From: Pristionchus mayeri
Lineage: Eukaryota > Nematoda > Chromadorea > Rhabditida > Neodiplogasteridae
Direction of reading: 5' to 3'
Assembly: GCA_036245805.1 (NCBI GenBank)
Contig: BTRK01000005.1
Span: forward strand, 32,035,469 to 32,099,468
Length of the DNA stretch: 64,000 bases
Part shown: one piece after another, positions 52,825-64,000 of the stretch
Layout of the letters: each line of letters starts with the position of its first letter
Position numbering within the stretch: position 1 is the first letter of the stretch
Notes under the pieces: model-generated
Told to the model about the DNA's origin: nothing
The model's input: only the letters and a program-made list of their open reading frames with translations
Database searches by the model: none
Position numbers and translations under genes: made by a program

Positions 52825-55800
52825 ATGCCCCAAGTGGTCGGCTCCGTGTTCCTGCTGGGAAGGGGCGCTCGCCGCATCGGAGACGCAGTCGCAGTCGCCT
52901 CGGGAGGCTGCCGGCAGCTGGCTGCAGCACGCTGCTGCAGCAATGAACCGCCCAAGCCGCCCCGCAACCAGGGCCCCAGCTGCAAGGCCTGCGGCAAACC
53001 ACTCAGATCCGCCACTAGCATCTGTGAGTTGCTGTCCTTTTACTGCTTTGTTTTCTTGTTATAGCGTACTTTAAAATTTTAAATTGCCTTAATGAGTCAC
53101 CATTGATTGCCCCGGAAGTTCTGTTAACATTTAACATTTAAAATGTGTTTCGTCAGAACACTGGATGTTTGTTAGTGGACTTGCGAAGTACACTTGGTGC
53201 ACCTGACAGTTGCTCCTCTTCTCAAACCCTTCACTACTGATTCCATTCGCTGATCAAGCGGTTTTTAACTGGGTCAGGTGCGCAAAGTCCGATGATCTCG
53301 CGATTTCTCGGGTGCTTGATACGGGACAAAGTTTGCGAGAGGGGAACACGTTCACGTGAGAGTGCGCACTGCCAACAATAAGTTGAGTGATGATCGGAGA
53401 GTAGCCATCGGAACATGATATCATCGTTGTTATGCGTGCGCGATTGTGAAGAGTTGGGAAGTTGCCCAACGGGAACAGAGGGAAGTATAGAGCAATTAAA
53501 CTGGACAATAATCTCTACTGAGCTCCAATAGGATGAATATGTTAGAACCAGACAAGTACTCCTTGAGATGGACTAAGGGGTCAATAGTGGAGTGCAAGGA
53601 TAGGTCAAATTAAATTTAAAATATTCATTGGTGATTAAATTGCAGCCCCCTCTCGCTACATGATGTGCGACTCGTGCAACAAGCTGTACATGTCAGGAGT
53701 CGTCGAGGTAATTTATGCAAGCTTCAAATGCTCAGCTTTTGCATTTCTCTGTTTACCGAAAACCAACGAGTGGAACGCTAAATTTTAGTTGTAATGAATG
53801 ATCTAATTAGAAGCGGACTCTAGAATTCGCATGTGATACTTTAGAGCACGTGGAACGCTCATGAACAGTTGCACAACGAACCACTAGGTTTCAAATTAGG
53901 GGGAGATGATTCAACAACGGCACGGCTTGCAATATTTGCAACTAGCCGATTCCTTATATTTTGAGGATTTTGCAAAACTTGTTTCTGCCTAGTATACTGC
54001 CGGTATCAATGAAGGTTGCCGGCGGTAAACATTGATTTGTGCTTCGAGCGTAATCGATTACCAATTGCAATCGAGTAAATTCCTTAGTTGAACTAAAGTG
54101 AATCACAGTGTAAAAAACGTAATTTTAATATATTTAAATAATATTTCTGCTCTCAGGAGACAGTGCAGCAGCGACTGGACGTTCTGACGGCGAATCAGCA
54201 GCGTCGCAGGAGTCCGCCCTACCCCACACAGGTGAGCAGAGGGAAGACTGGCAAGGGATGAGAAAGCTCCCTGGAACAATTATGTTTCATAGTGTCTTGT
54301 TAAAATTGCACATCCTACCCGCGGTGAGCAGTGGAATCTGATGACACCCAAATGCGCCTTGATAACTTGAAGTGGTAGAACCCTTGCTTGGATGGACGTG
54401 GTCCATGCGGTCAGGAGTAGTTCACCTTCCTTCCTCTCTAGTCTATCCTCACCAGCTTGGAATGCAGGAAACGGGCGACGCCAATGGGGCAGCTCCAGTG
54501 ATGTGCCCCTAGGGCTATAAATTTTACAGCTAGCGTCCTTCTCCCCCCCCCCCCCCCCGGCGCGATAGCTGGCGGGCTCACGTACTTTCGTAAACCCTGT
54601 ACCCTTCCCATAAAGAAGAGTACGGCGGGTTTACGGGTTTTCGAATGCGTACCCTCTCTCAGCATAGCACTGGGAAGCTCCCAGAAATAATTGAGCTACC
54701 TTGTGTCTAGTTAACAGTTCACAATATGCCAAGCCCAGAACATAGCGCTTAGTGATAAGAACCAGATGATATGATGCTTATTGATGACATGAAGTGGACC
54801 TGTCAATTGTCCACCTGCCCCGATTACCGCTTCTATACAGGCAAATTGGGGTCACATTGGCTTCGATTTTTGTTTGGATCGAGCAATCTTTTAAAAGACT
54901 TAAAACGTGATATAATTTCTATAATTTCAGGTGGCAGAGTACCTGGACAAGTTCGTCGTTGGCCAGATGCAGGTGGGCAGCACTTTGAATTCCTTGTGTA
55001 TTGGTGATTCTGGGAAACTTGTTTCTGCCTAGTATACTGCCGCCATCAACGAAGGTTGTCGGCTGTAAATATTGATTATTGGCTCCTTCGAGATTAACCA
55101 TCGATAATCGTGGCACTGTTGCTTCTAGCAGCAAGACAATCCCAGATTTCTGATTGTGTCCATCATGCTTCTTCCATTTTTTTGGGTACCAGTTTCAGTA
55201 ATTCCTTCCGGTGTTGTGGCTGAGCTGGTGGGCGCGTAGATAGTAAAAAACAACAGCAATGCCTGCCCACATATGACCATGACACTGATTGTTATCGCTG
55301 GACACCGGGAGAGAGTGTGAGAGTATTCCGAGAGACAGCTCCTATTAGGACCGCGTCAACTAGCACCGCCACTTGGATGCACTTGCAGTCACCATGAATC
55401 CATAAACATGCATGATGGAAAAGCGCTTTTTCAATTTTGTAACTGAATGTAGTAACTACAAAATTCCCAAAAAAATGAAATGCGTATCTTTTTTGTGAAT
55501 CAAAACTAAGCCAATAAATTCTCGCACGATTGACGCAGAAGTCACTAAGATTGTCTCTTTATCTCCGCTCTCCTCCTCAGGCGAAGAAGACGTTGGCTGT
55601 GGGTGTCTACCAGCACTATCGCCGTCTGGAGCACAACTCTGAGACGGGCGCAGTCTCGGCGGCCTCCATGGCCTACAAGGCCCCGGCAGAGACAAGCCCC
55701 GTTCCCCGAGGAGTACTGTACCAGGTACGGTGCCTGATTAGTGATTGATTGATTTGCGCTACGCGTTGATCTACTTCAGGGAGGAAAAAGATCGAAGTCA

Positions 55801-58800
55801 ACGTTGAAGGTAGCAAATGCAGAAATTATTGGCCGAGTTTAAATGTCCCTGGGTCAATTGTGTACACGGAAATAGTGGTCGAGTTCTATTGGCCAGTACT
55901 TTCCGGAATCTTCGCGAGGAATTGATCGTTGATCTTTGAGGATCAAAGCGGCTCCATGCCCTCCTCGCTGTCGGTGCAAGAGATGAGAGGAACATCAGTG
56001 CAAGGTGAGTTGGGGTGACGGGGGGATGTCAAATATGGTGGAAGAGATAGGGGAACAATTCAGATCACTTTCTAACCTTTACACCTTTAGAAATATTTCG
56101 ACAATTCGAGCATTATGACAAGATTTGTCTTGTGGTTAATTAACATTACAACGATATGCAAATAGATCGATAATTCTGCATTACAGGCGCGCAGCAGCAG
56201 GGGCCCGCTCGACCCATGTTCCGCGCCCTCCCCGATAAGGAACCCCCGCTCAGACTGGATAAGGTACGCTAGGGTTACGGTAGTCATCCCTACGTGAGTT
56301 TGGTGTATCTGTGTTTTATACAACTGTTCCTATAATGGGTTAATAAAAGTTATTCTACAATACAGTTCTGTAAACGTGCACATCTACAGCAATCCTACCG
56401 TATCCTACTCCTTGTTTTTTTTCCAGTCGAACATCCTTCTGGTGGGTCCGTCTGGCGTGGGTAAGACCTTCCTGACGCAGACTCTGGCGAGGGTACTCGA
56501 TGTGCCCATCGCTCTCTGCGACTGCACCAGCATGACCCAGGTTTCAATTTACATTCAATCATTAACTCATTGGGCTACATTGGCAATTACATTTAAAAAA
56601 TAGAACATTCACAGGCTGGTTATGTAGGCGAGGACGTGGAGAGCGTCATCCAGAAGCTGGTGCAGGTGTGTACTTTTCACTTTTGCTGTGCAATGGTTGA
56701 GAAGAGCCATGAACCTTCCAAATTGAATTTGACATTCCGTTCGCTATAGAAAAATATGAATCCATTCCCTAGATATTTAGGATTACGGTATGTGCATCCT
56801 ATTGATTATCGATTTCCTTTTCAGGCGGCGGGTGGCAACGTGGAGCGTGCCCAGCAGGGAATAGTCTTCCTCGATGAGGTGGACAAGGTACGGTAACTCT
56901 CCTCTTTTCTCGTGCTATCTCGCTAGTCAAAGGGGACGAGAGCGACGCAGAATGAAGAGAGGAGGATATAAGAATACCTTCCATTCTACATTGTGATGAC
57001 CTCCTTGTTGAATAGATGTTGCGAGAGTGATTCATAGGCTGGCCATGGTCACTCAACTGATAATTCGATTTTCTGCACCTTACACGTTGTTGAAACCAAA
57101 ACGCGAAGCAGCCGCCTTAGATTGGGTCAACATTTTGATTTCCTCAGATCTGTGTTGTCAGATTTGTTGTATTGATCCCTTTCCTTCTCAGATCGCAGCC
57201 TCGGCCGAGGGGCAGTCGCACGCGTATCGAGACGTGTCGGGAGAGGGAGTGCAACACGCACTGCTCAAACTCGTAGAGGGTGAGGTGGTAGAAATTGTTT
57301 TCCTCTAGGTGGTATGGTGGCTACACATTGTCGTTCCTAGTTCTGCACAGAAGATGAGATATGTTTGAAACGAGAATTCACGCTAGCAGGAGTGATTGAG
57401 AATACTCTAATGTGATCGCTGCTTCCTTTAGCAACCATGTCGTTATTGTTTTTGCTTTTGAAAATAATTTTTGTATTTCCCACATTGCAGGCACTGTCGT
57501 GAACGTTAAGAGCGGTCGCAAGGGAATGGGCGCGCAGCAGGAGACTGTGCAGGTGTGAGAGAGAGAGAGAACCCACGATGCTCGCACTCTCGTTAATATG
57601 TCGTAATCATGAACCCGTCAGGTGGACACAACGGACATTCTCTTCGTCGCTTCCGGTGCCTTCACTGCACTCGATCGAATCGTCGGCCAGAGACTCGACA
57701 AGAAGAGTCTCGGATTCGGTGAGTGAGAGAGGAGGGGAAGATCTCACTAGTTACACACAATTGAAGCTCAGCACTCGTAGCATTCGCGCTTCATTCCTCT
57801 TTTTTCTTCTGCATAATAGCTGTTGACAACTTGTCAGTTCCGTTCACACTCTAAAGTCTGTGATGAATAGAGTAAGAGCAGCGTTCATTACAACGGGGTT
57901 GATCTAACTATTTAGTGAAATGGTTTATTTTATTTCAATTCAATAATAGAGCCCCCAGTTTAGTTTGTATTTTTGTACATATTTACTTGAATTTCGAACT
58001 GGCACTGTTTCGTGGCCAGATGGGGATTTTTCGCGATGGAACATCAATGAGCATGTTGAGATTGTTACTCTTCTTTATGACGATTTTTACCATTTTCGCC
58101 TTGTGCAGAATAGCATCGCTAGGTTCCAACACGTGACTTCACCACCCGTGACATTCATGCTCCAGGCGCAGTTGTTGCCCGCACATCTATTGTTGATAGT
58201 AGCAGAGTCGAGAGGTTGCAAAGAATGTTGATGGTTGTGGACGCGATTTCGTCATCAGATCTGTTGCTATCGCGTCAGCAATCTTGAAACGCAAATAAAG
58301 CGTGTTGTTGGTGACTTTCACAGGGGATTGCCTTCACAGAACAAAAGAAAATATATGTACCTTTAGAAGAATAGCACGGAACTAGGTCGGATGAGAACTA
58401 TCACGTCATTCCGCTTTTGATATGTCAAAGACGGCATGATGTCATGGTTCTCATCCGTCCTAGTACTCAATGGCTCGCAAGACGATCACTTGTCAATTCT
58501 ATGTTTCACAGGCTCAACATCGGGCAATCGCCGCGTTTCGGAAGAGGACAAGCAGTCGGAGATCGCGAAGAAGAGAGACTCACTCCTCGCTCAGGTACTT
58601 TAATGAATAAAAATTGTGTCGTGAACCTGGGTTCAGAGAGGTTGAGATAGATTGTCACGAATTTGCCTCGAAAATTTCAAATGACCAAGACTACCTGCCA
58701 GATTTCGGGTTTTTAATACAGGCTTTAGCTACATTTAATATCGTTCCCGGTTCGAGGCATTCAAACAAATAATCCACTTCCGTTTATAGTCTACATATTA

Positions 58801-60147
58801 ATGCTTCGTATTGCAGGCAGATCAGGGCGACCTGATCAAGTTCGGTCTCGTGCCTGAACTCGTCGGCCGCTTCCCCGTCCTTGTACCATTCCACTCCTTC
58901 GATAAGGTACGGTAGGAGGAGGGTGGAGTACGGTAGCGCCTAATTGTTGAGGAATTGATACAGTTGATCGAATGCTGTGATATCGATGCATTTTAGAAGA
59001 TCATAGTTTTGTGCGATGTTTGCATTTGCCATTAGCGGTGTGGGTGGAACTTTGAACCTGGTAGTATTGGCGAAACGCGGCTGCTTGCAGTCAGATTTTA
59101 TTTATTTTGGAATTCCACTGAATACTAGCTTACAGTAATTCAGTATTGTTGTGCTTATCTATTGATTGTCTTTCCGTTCAGGACTCGCTGATTCGCGTGT
59201 TGACGGAGCCTGCGAACTCGCTTCTCGCCCAGCTCAAACTCCAGTTCGCATTCGATAATGTGGGTGATACAATAGTTGTCTATCCTTCTACCGTAGTCCT
59301 TAATGTCCGATTACAGTACCCAATTCCCTGATTCAGGTTGAGCTATCCTTCTCCGCGGAGGCTCTCGACGAGATCGCCACGGCGGCATTGGAGCGAAAGA
59401 CGGGAGCGCGCGCTCTCAGGAGCATCGTCGAGAGTGCGCTCCTGGAGCCAAAGTTCATCGTGCCCGGTGAGAGAATGAGGATACGGTAGCGAGTGGTTAC
59501 GGTAGTCGAAAAATGATCGGAAGGATGACAGTGAGAATGAGACGAGCGGGGTTTGTTGAGCGGGGTTTGCGCCTGGCTTTGAATTAGGAACTGAAATGAT
59601 GAGCAACAAGGTGCCCACTGTCAATACTTTCATTGACCAAGTTGGTAAGATATTATATGATATGATGTTAAAAATGGTACAAATCTAGATAGGGTATGTG
59701 TTGGAAAATGTTCTCAGTCTGGTTACTGAGGTGCAGCAGTCGAAAGGGTAGGTCACAAAAATTGTAAAAAGTGGTCACGTTTCTGAAATTTTAACGAGAT
59801 CCTCAAAGGTGGTCTACAATTTTTGCAAAAATTACTGAAAAACGGGCACGCTTTCTTATTGTTTTCTATTATTGTACAGGTTCGAACTCCAAAAAACCGG
59901 CCACTTTATGTCATTTTGGACCTACTTTTCAGACTACTGTTGAGGTGACTAGGTGGATAGTGGTTGCGAGATCTGCTTTACTATTAATCAGCGAAAGGAA
60001 TACTGGGTTGTTGTGCTGCTCCAATCAATACTTCCCTCTGCAGGTTCTGACATCGAGGCAGTTCACGTGACTCGCGAGTCGATCCGTGGATCGGAATCAG
60101 TCCTCTACACTCGAAGAACCGAGCCGAAGCAGTCTGCCCTCGCCTAA
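52825..60147 (+). CDS. clpX: Mitochondrial ClpX-type AAA+ unfoldase
   Basis: Eighteen exons: 52825-53023, 53646-53707, 54157-54231, 54931-54972, 55581-55724, 55941-56004, 56187-56263, 56427-56540, 56615-56665, 56825-56887, 57192-57279, 57491-57552, 57622-57718, 58512-58594, 58817-58906, 59182-59259, 59337-59466 and 60044-60147. The sum is 1,623 nt: 540 residues plus stop, all phases consistent. An Arg/Ala-rich N-terminus looks like a mitochondrial presequence. A four-cysteine zinc finger follows (CKAC, then CDSC). The AAA+ module has Walker A GPSGVGKT, the GYVG pore loop, Walker [10 protein letters not shown] and sensor-2 GARALR. The LGFG after [14 protein letters not shown] resembles the loop that docks onto ClpP. 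ClpX unfolds substrates with ATP and feeds ClpP in the mitochondrial matrix. The protein is complete. Confidence 0.95.
53978..54041 (+). repeat. Intronic direct repeat, copy 1
   Basis: About 60 bp starting ACTTGTTTCTGCCTAGTATA in ClpX intron 2. It recurs with a few changes at 55017-55080 in intron 4, in the same orientation. Confidence 0.7.
55017..55080 (+). repeat. Intronic direct repeat, copy 2
   Basis: Partner of the repeat at 53978-54041; similarity continues weakly on the right side. Confidence 0.7.
58383..58462. repeat. MITE-like hairpin, family copy 2
   Basis: The ends TAGGTCGGATGAGAACTAT and a near complement ending CATCCGTCCTA match the hairpin at 41978-42051. It lies in ClpX intron 13. 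Confidence 0.7.
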
Positions 60148-61218
60148 GCGTCGATCGATATCTGGCCCCGCCCCTTCCCCTGTCTACCGTACCCCTCACC
60201 CTGATTTCTCACGACTCACCTGTGTATACTAACAGTAGTTCCTTCTATTGTTGTGATATTGACTGAATAGATATCCCCTTCGGCCCAGTTACTGTCTGCC
60301 CTTTGCCAATATAGTAAGAATACGCGATTTCTCACCCCGTTTCTGTCCCCGGGTCGCTTTGTCTCAATCCTTCCTATGATATCGTAGTCAATAGTAGGTT
60401 TACCGTAGATTGATAGTAATCAGTATACTCCCTCCGTCCCACTATTCGAGAGAATTCCTGTACATATAACTCTAAAGTACTGTTTGTGAGCACATAGAGA
60501 GAGAACTCAACTAAAAAGGAGAACCAACACGCTTGTCTCATATTTTCGCTGAAAATATCGACAATAAAGTGCATTTCAGAAGGTTTTTTTGAGAACTTTT
60601 TATCAACTCTGAGAAATCTCTGCTAACAATAGTAGTGATAAATACGAAAAGGGGAAACGGAAAAAGGTGTTGTAATTAAATCTTCGTCTTAATAGCACAG
60701 TGGAAAGACTACGAGGGATTGCGATGAACGTGGGGGTATGGAGGGCATCACTACTTCTGAAGGAGTAGCGTACTTTCATGTTAACTAACCGATCGCATCG
60801 GGTATACTGTAAGATCTTTGGGATGGACATAAGGTACTTATCGATTGCAAAACTATGTGCGTAGAGGAAGTGAGAGAGACCTTCTTGAGTATTTAGTGAA
60901 CAGGGGGAATTATCGATTTGAGAGAGAAACAGAAGAGGAAAATGAGGGTTCTCATAGAGAATAATATGCGATTTCATGCGTGGGATGTAAGAGGGCGGGG
61001 CTTAGGCTGTGGAATTCCCGTCAGACGAGACATGAAACAATGGGGAAAGGGAGAAAAGTAAGTTATTAGAGGGAAGGAATAACCTAGAGGGAGTAGTTGT
61101 ACTTTGAACTATCTTTGTGTATGAGCACAGGTAAAACGGAAATCTGCTAACAATTATTCGATTACATGGAAGAGGTTATACGGTAATCAACTACGGGGTT
61201 ACGGTACTTCTTGCATAT
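60148..61218. other. Convergent intergenic region, no gene seen
   Basis: 3' flanks of ClpX (plus) and of the bicarbonate transporter (minus). No exon or structured repeat is apparent. Confidence 0.5.
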
Positions 61219-62394
61219 TCAGGGAGAGTCCGTGGGGGAGTTCGACTTGCCATCACGCTTCGTCAGCAGAGGCTTCTGCTCGTCCTACAATCGATAAATT
61301 CTTGCAATCAGACAATCGTTACTACCGTAACCCACTCTCGACTACCGTACCTGTGCGATGTTCTGGGTCGATCCATGGGGCGAGGGACGGATCACCTTGA
61401 TCATGATCGCGTCCTCGTCCTCTTCAGGCTGAGCAAGGCGTGCCTGATCATCCTTGTCACTGAAAATCGATAATTGGAGAAGTACTGTAGTCAGTCGAAA
61501 AGCGGAAGGTTTCTGTAACTCACGATTTGGGCGCCATCTTATTGAGCGAGTTCTTCGAATCCGTCTGTTGGATGTGCTTCCACATGCCCGAGTTGTTCAG
61601 CTGAGATACGGTAATTTATCGATGGAATACCGTATACATCTCAAGTAATCGCAGAGTGTCACCACATCTCGATAGCTACCGTAGTCTCGTCCCTTTCTCC
61701 TACCGTACCTCCTTGGAGATGTTAATCTGATGGCTGGGCTCCTTGAGCGATGCGAGAGGGATCTTGATCACGTTGCCCGAATTCATCGGAATGTGCAAAT
61801 GCGCCTGAAGAAAGAAAAGATTTTCCTTGAAAAGCCAGTTCTCGATCCGATTTCCTCGTCAGTTACCGTACCTCGGTCTTGACTGCGTGAATCGTCGCCT
61901 GGTTCTCGTCAAGATCGATCTCGATCGGCTCTCCCTGAATGGTTAGTCATCACAATCAATCGATATCAGAGTGGCCGCGATGATTGACCAGCCATATTAA
62001 GCGGTTAGAGATTAGATAGCGAAAAACACTAATTAGTTAGTGCGCCGCTGTGAATACGCTCTCCACATTAACTTAGGAGATTACACTTGAACGAAACGTT
62101 CAAGTCTTTTTCACTGTTTGGGCACCTAATAATTTTGTTTCAGCCTCTCAATACAATTAGACAGAAACAATTAGACAGAAATTCTTCAATAACACGATAA
62201 TCTCTCTCAGAAAATTCACCCAACTACCCAAATAGTCGTAATGTCAAGGATTACAAACTGACGTCAGTGAGCTTCTTCTTCTGGTCTTCCTTCTTCCTCA
62301 GATGGAAGTCAGGCATCGGGTCGTCGAGGTACTTGAGATCATTCTTCGAGAAGAATACCTCGATCGCCTTACGCACACCAACCATCACCACGAG
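61219..62394 (-). CDS. SLC4-family bicarbonate transporter, C-terminal exons (partial)
   Basis: Six exons: 62263-62394, 61872-61934, 61709-61804, 61524-61600, 61351-61459 and 61219-61284. They give 180 codons plus stop with consistent phases. The first encodes the end of the membrane domain and the conserved SLC4 exit, LVVMVGVRKAIEVFFSKNDL then KYLDDPMPDF and a Lys-rich stretch. The rest is a cytosolic tail with IPMNSGNVIKIPL and a WKHIQQ motif, similar to tails of sodium-coupled bicarbonate transporters (abts-1 type in C. elegans, by inference). Most of the gene lies beyond the window. A possible short exon fragment ending in GTAAAG is visible at 63991-64000. The protein would move bicarbonate at the plasma membrane. 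Confidence 0.85.
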
Positions 62395-62550
62395 CTGAGA
62401 GGGATAATCGAATAGACTACTGTAAACCTCTCCCAGGAATACTGTATCGTTATTTAGGAACACCTCAACTATTGACAACGAGGATTGGATAAAATCAATT
62501 TCCGAAACACCTCGAACTTTAGGTTTCAGCATTTCGATACAAACCGGGTA

Positions 62551-63716
62551 AAAACCATATCACGGATCTTCTGTAAGATTGCAGGATCCCATGCGACAGA
62601 TAAAAATAAATTATCTCCGATTTTGTTCAGATAGGTCGGACTAGGCATTGTGAGGGCGAGGAAAAAGTATTTAAACTCAGATTTGCGAAATTTGCATATT
62701 GGACGGAGTTATGACCTACAGCGTTGAAAGGTCGTATCTCAGTAATTTTTTGACCTACAGTGAGCTAATTTTTTCCATTCCATGCGTAATAAACTAGTCT
62801 ACACGTGCCATCTTTTACAATACGAGTGAAAGTGTCATCTTCCATGAGTAATTCTCAAAAAACAATTTTTTTATTGCATAATATGCAAATTATCTCGCTC
62901 ATTACCCACCTACAATACGATTTTTATCTTTGATTCTGATTCCTCATAGTTGAATTGAGGTAGGTACGCTTTTCATTGGTCATAACTCGGCGCTCTTCAT
63001 ACCGCCACTCAGTAGGGAGAATCCGGACTTGTTCCAATTTTTCGATGCAAATACATTTCGGTTTGTATCTCGGCTATAATATATGTAAATTAACATTTTA
63101 GTGATATCGTTAGACAGCTCTCGATGTGCTCCACAACCAACATTGACTTGGTGGTCCAACACCCTAACTTAACCGTTTTCGAGATAGAGCGAGAAAACGA
63201 ATCCAAAGGAGCGCAGTGAGAGAATAGGGGATTGAAATGGTTCGGTTACACGGTTTTTCTGAGATGATGGTTATCTCGCCATATCTCGAAAACGATTAAG
63301 TTAGGGTGTTGGACCACCAAATCAATGTTGTGGAGTACATCGAGAGCAGTCTAACGATATCACTAAAATGTTAATTTACATATATTATAGCCGAGATACA
63401 TACAAACCGAAATGTATTTGCATCGCAAAATTGGAACAAGTCCGGATTCTCCCTACTGAGTGGCGGTATGAAGAGCGCCGAGTTATGACCAATGAAAAGC
63501 GTACCTACCTCAATTCAACTATGAGGAATCAGAATCAAAGATAAAAATCGTATTGTAGGCCAATATGCAAATTTCGCAAATCTGAGTGGAAATACTTTTC
63601 CCTCGCCCTCACAATGCCTAGTCTGACTTATCTCAACAAAATCCGGGAATTTTTTTCTCAAATTGTCGCAAATGGTTCCTGTTTTCCTACATTTTTACAG
63701 AGATCCGTGATATCAT
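62551..63716. repeat. Foldback element in an SLC4 intron
   Basis: Left arm about 62551-63196 and right arm about 63272-63716 are inverted copies, for example ATCACGGATCT at both ends and GACTAGGCATTG with CAATGCCTAGTC. The left arm has about 190 extra bases (62701-62895) that the right arm lacks. No coding sequence. Confidence 0.85.
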
Positions 63717-64000
63717 CAATGTCTTTGCAACACCCGCCGAAAAAAAGTTTAAAAAAGACAAACCATAATGGGGAAGAGAATAGAGGTGGACTTGATCGAC
63801 TTGACGATCCAGAGCATCGCAAGACACGCAGTCTGAACAATCGATCGATAATCTATCAGGTTGTTGCGAAAGTCTTGTCGCGTCATAGCGCTTGGACATT
63901 GTAGCGCCTATAGTCCTTACTTCATCTTTGGATATCATATAACTACTTATAATCGATGAGGTAATAGATGGCCTTTCTAGCGCACTTTACCCCACAGCTG
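63717..64000. other. SLC4 intron sequence to window end
   Basis: No clear exon apart from the possible donor at 63985-63990. Frames here show no family resemblance. Confidence 0.4.

Overview
This window is eukaryotic. Genes are split into many 40-200 bp exons by short GT-AG introns (two GC-AG), and several start codons sit one base after a strong splice acceptor, as in trans-spliced nematode genes. Tandem MATH-BTB genes, mariner and RTE-type elements, and a mannosidase gene beside a mitochondrial ClpX gene (neighbours in Caenorhabditis elegans as D2030.1 and D2030.2, from memory) all point to a rhabditid or diplogastrid nematode. The species cannot be read from the sequence.

Layout. 1-1182: decayed ORF1 of a retroelement, minus strand. 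1984-26201: six MATH-BTB genes in tandem, all minus strand. B, D and F look usable, C has a one-base slip near its end, and A and E are pseudogenes. The cluster carries two nearly identical mariner elements, an RTE retrotransposon inserted into an exon, a non-LTR fragment with a foldback nested in it, a 2.1 kb palindrome and smaller inverted repeats. 26202-32188: no host gene found; two inverted copies of one repeat, one split by an RTE element.

32189-38378: two minus-strand genes in the same order of transcription. The upstream one encodes a 214-residue MADF-domain protein. The downstream one encodes a 545-residue protein that I reconstructed as 16 in-frame exons; it has about ten short hydrophobic-acidic motifs resembling SUMO-interacting motifs, mostly one per exon, and two AT-hooks. 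It is the most interesting gene here. Its introns hold paired tRNA-like repeats facing each other.

38379-43565: miniature inverted-repeat elements, a broken RBM8A/Y14-like RNA-binding gene split by a foldback element, and a tentative small membrane-protein gene. 43566-52392: class I alpha-mannosidase (569 residues, 18 exons, minus), whose tenth intron holds a 3 kb nest of palindromes. 52825-60147: mitochondrial ClpX (540 residues, 18 exons, plus), divergent from the mannosidase. 61219 onward: 3' exons of an SLC4 bicarbonate transporter (minus), continuing past the window.

The three right-hand genes are conserved housekeeping genes: ER/Golgi N-glycan trimming, mitochondrial unfolding and proteolysis, and pH/bicarbonate transport. 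The MATH-BTB cluster is a fast-evolving family of presumed Cullin-3 substrate adaptors. Exon totals for gene B, the MADF gene, the SIM-rich gene, the mannosidase and ClpX are exact multiples of three, which supports those models.
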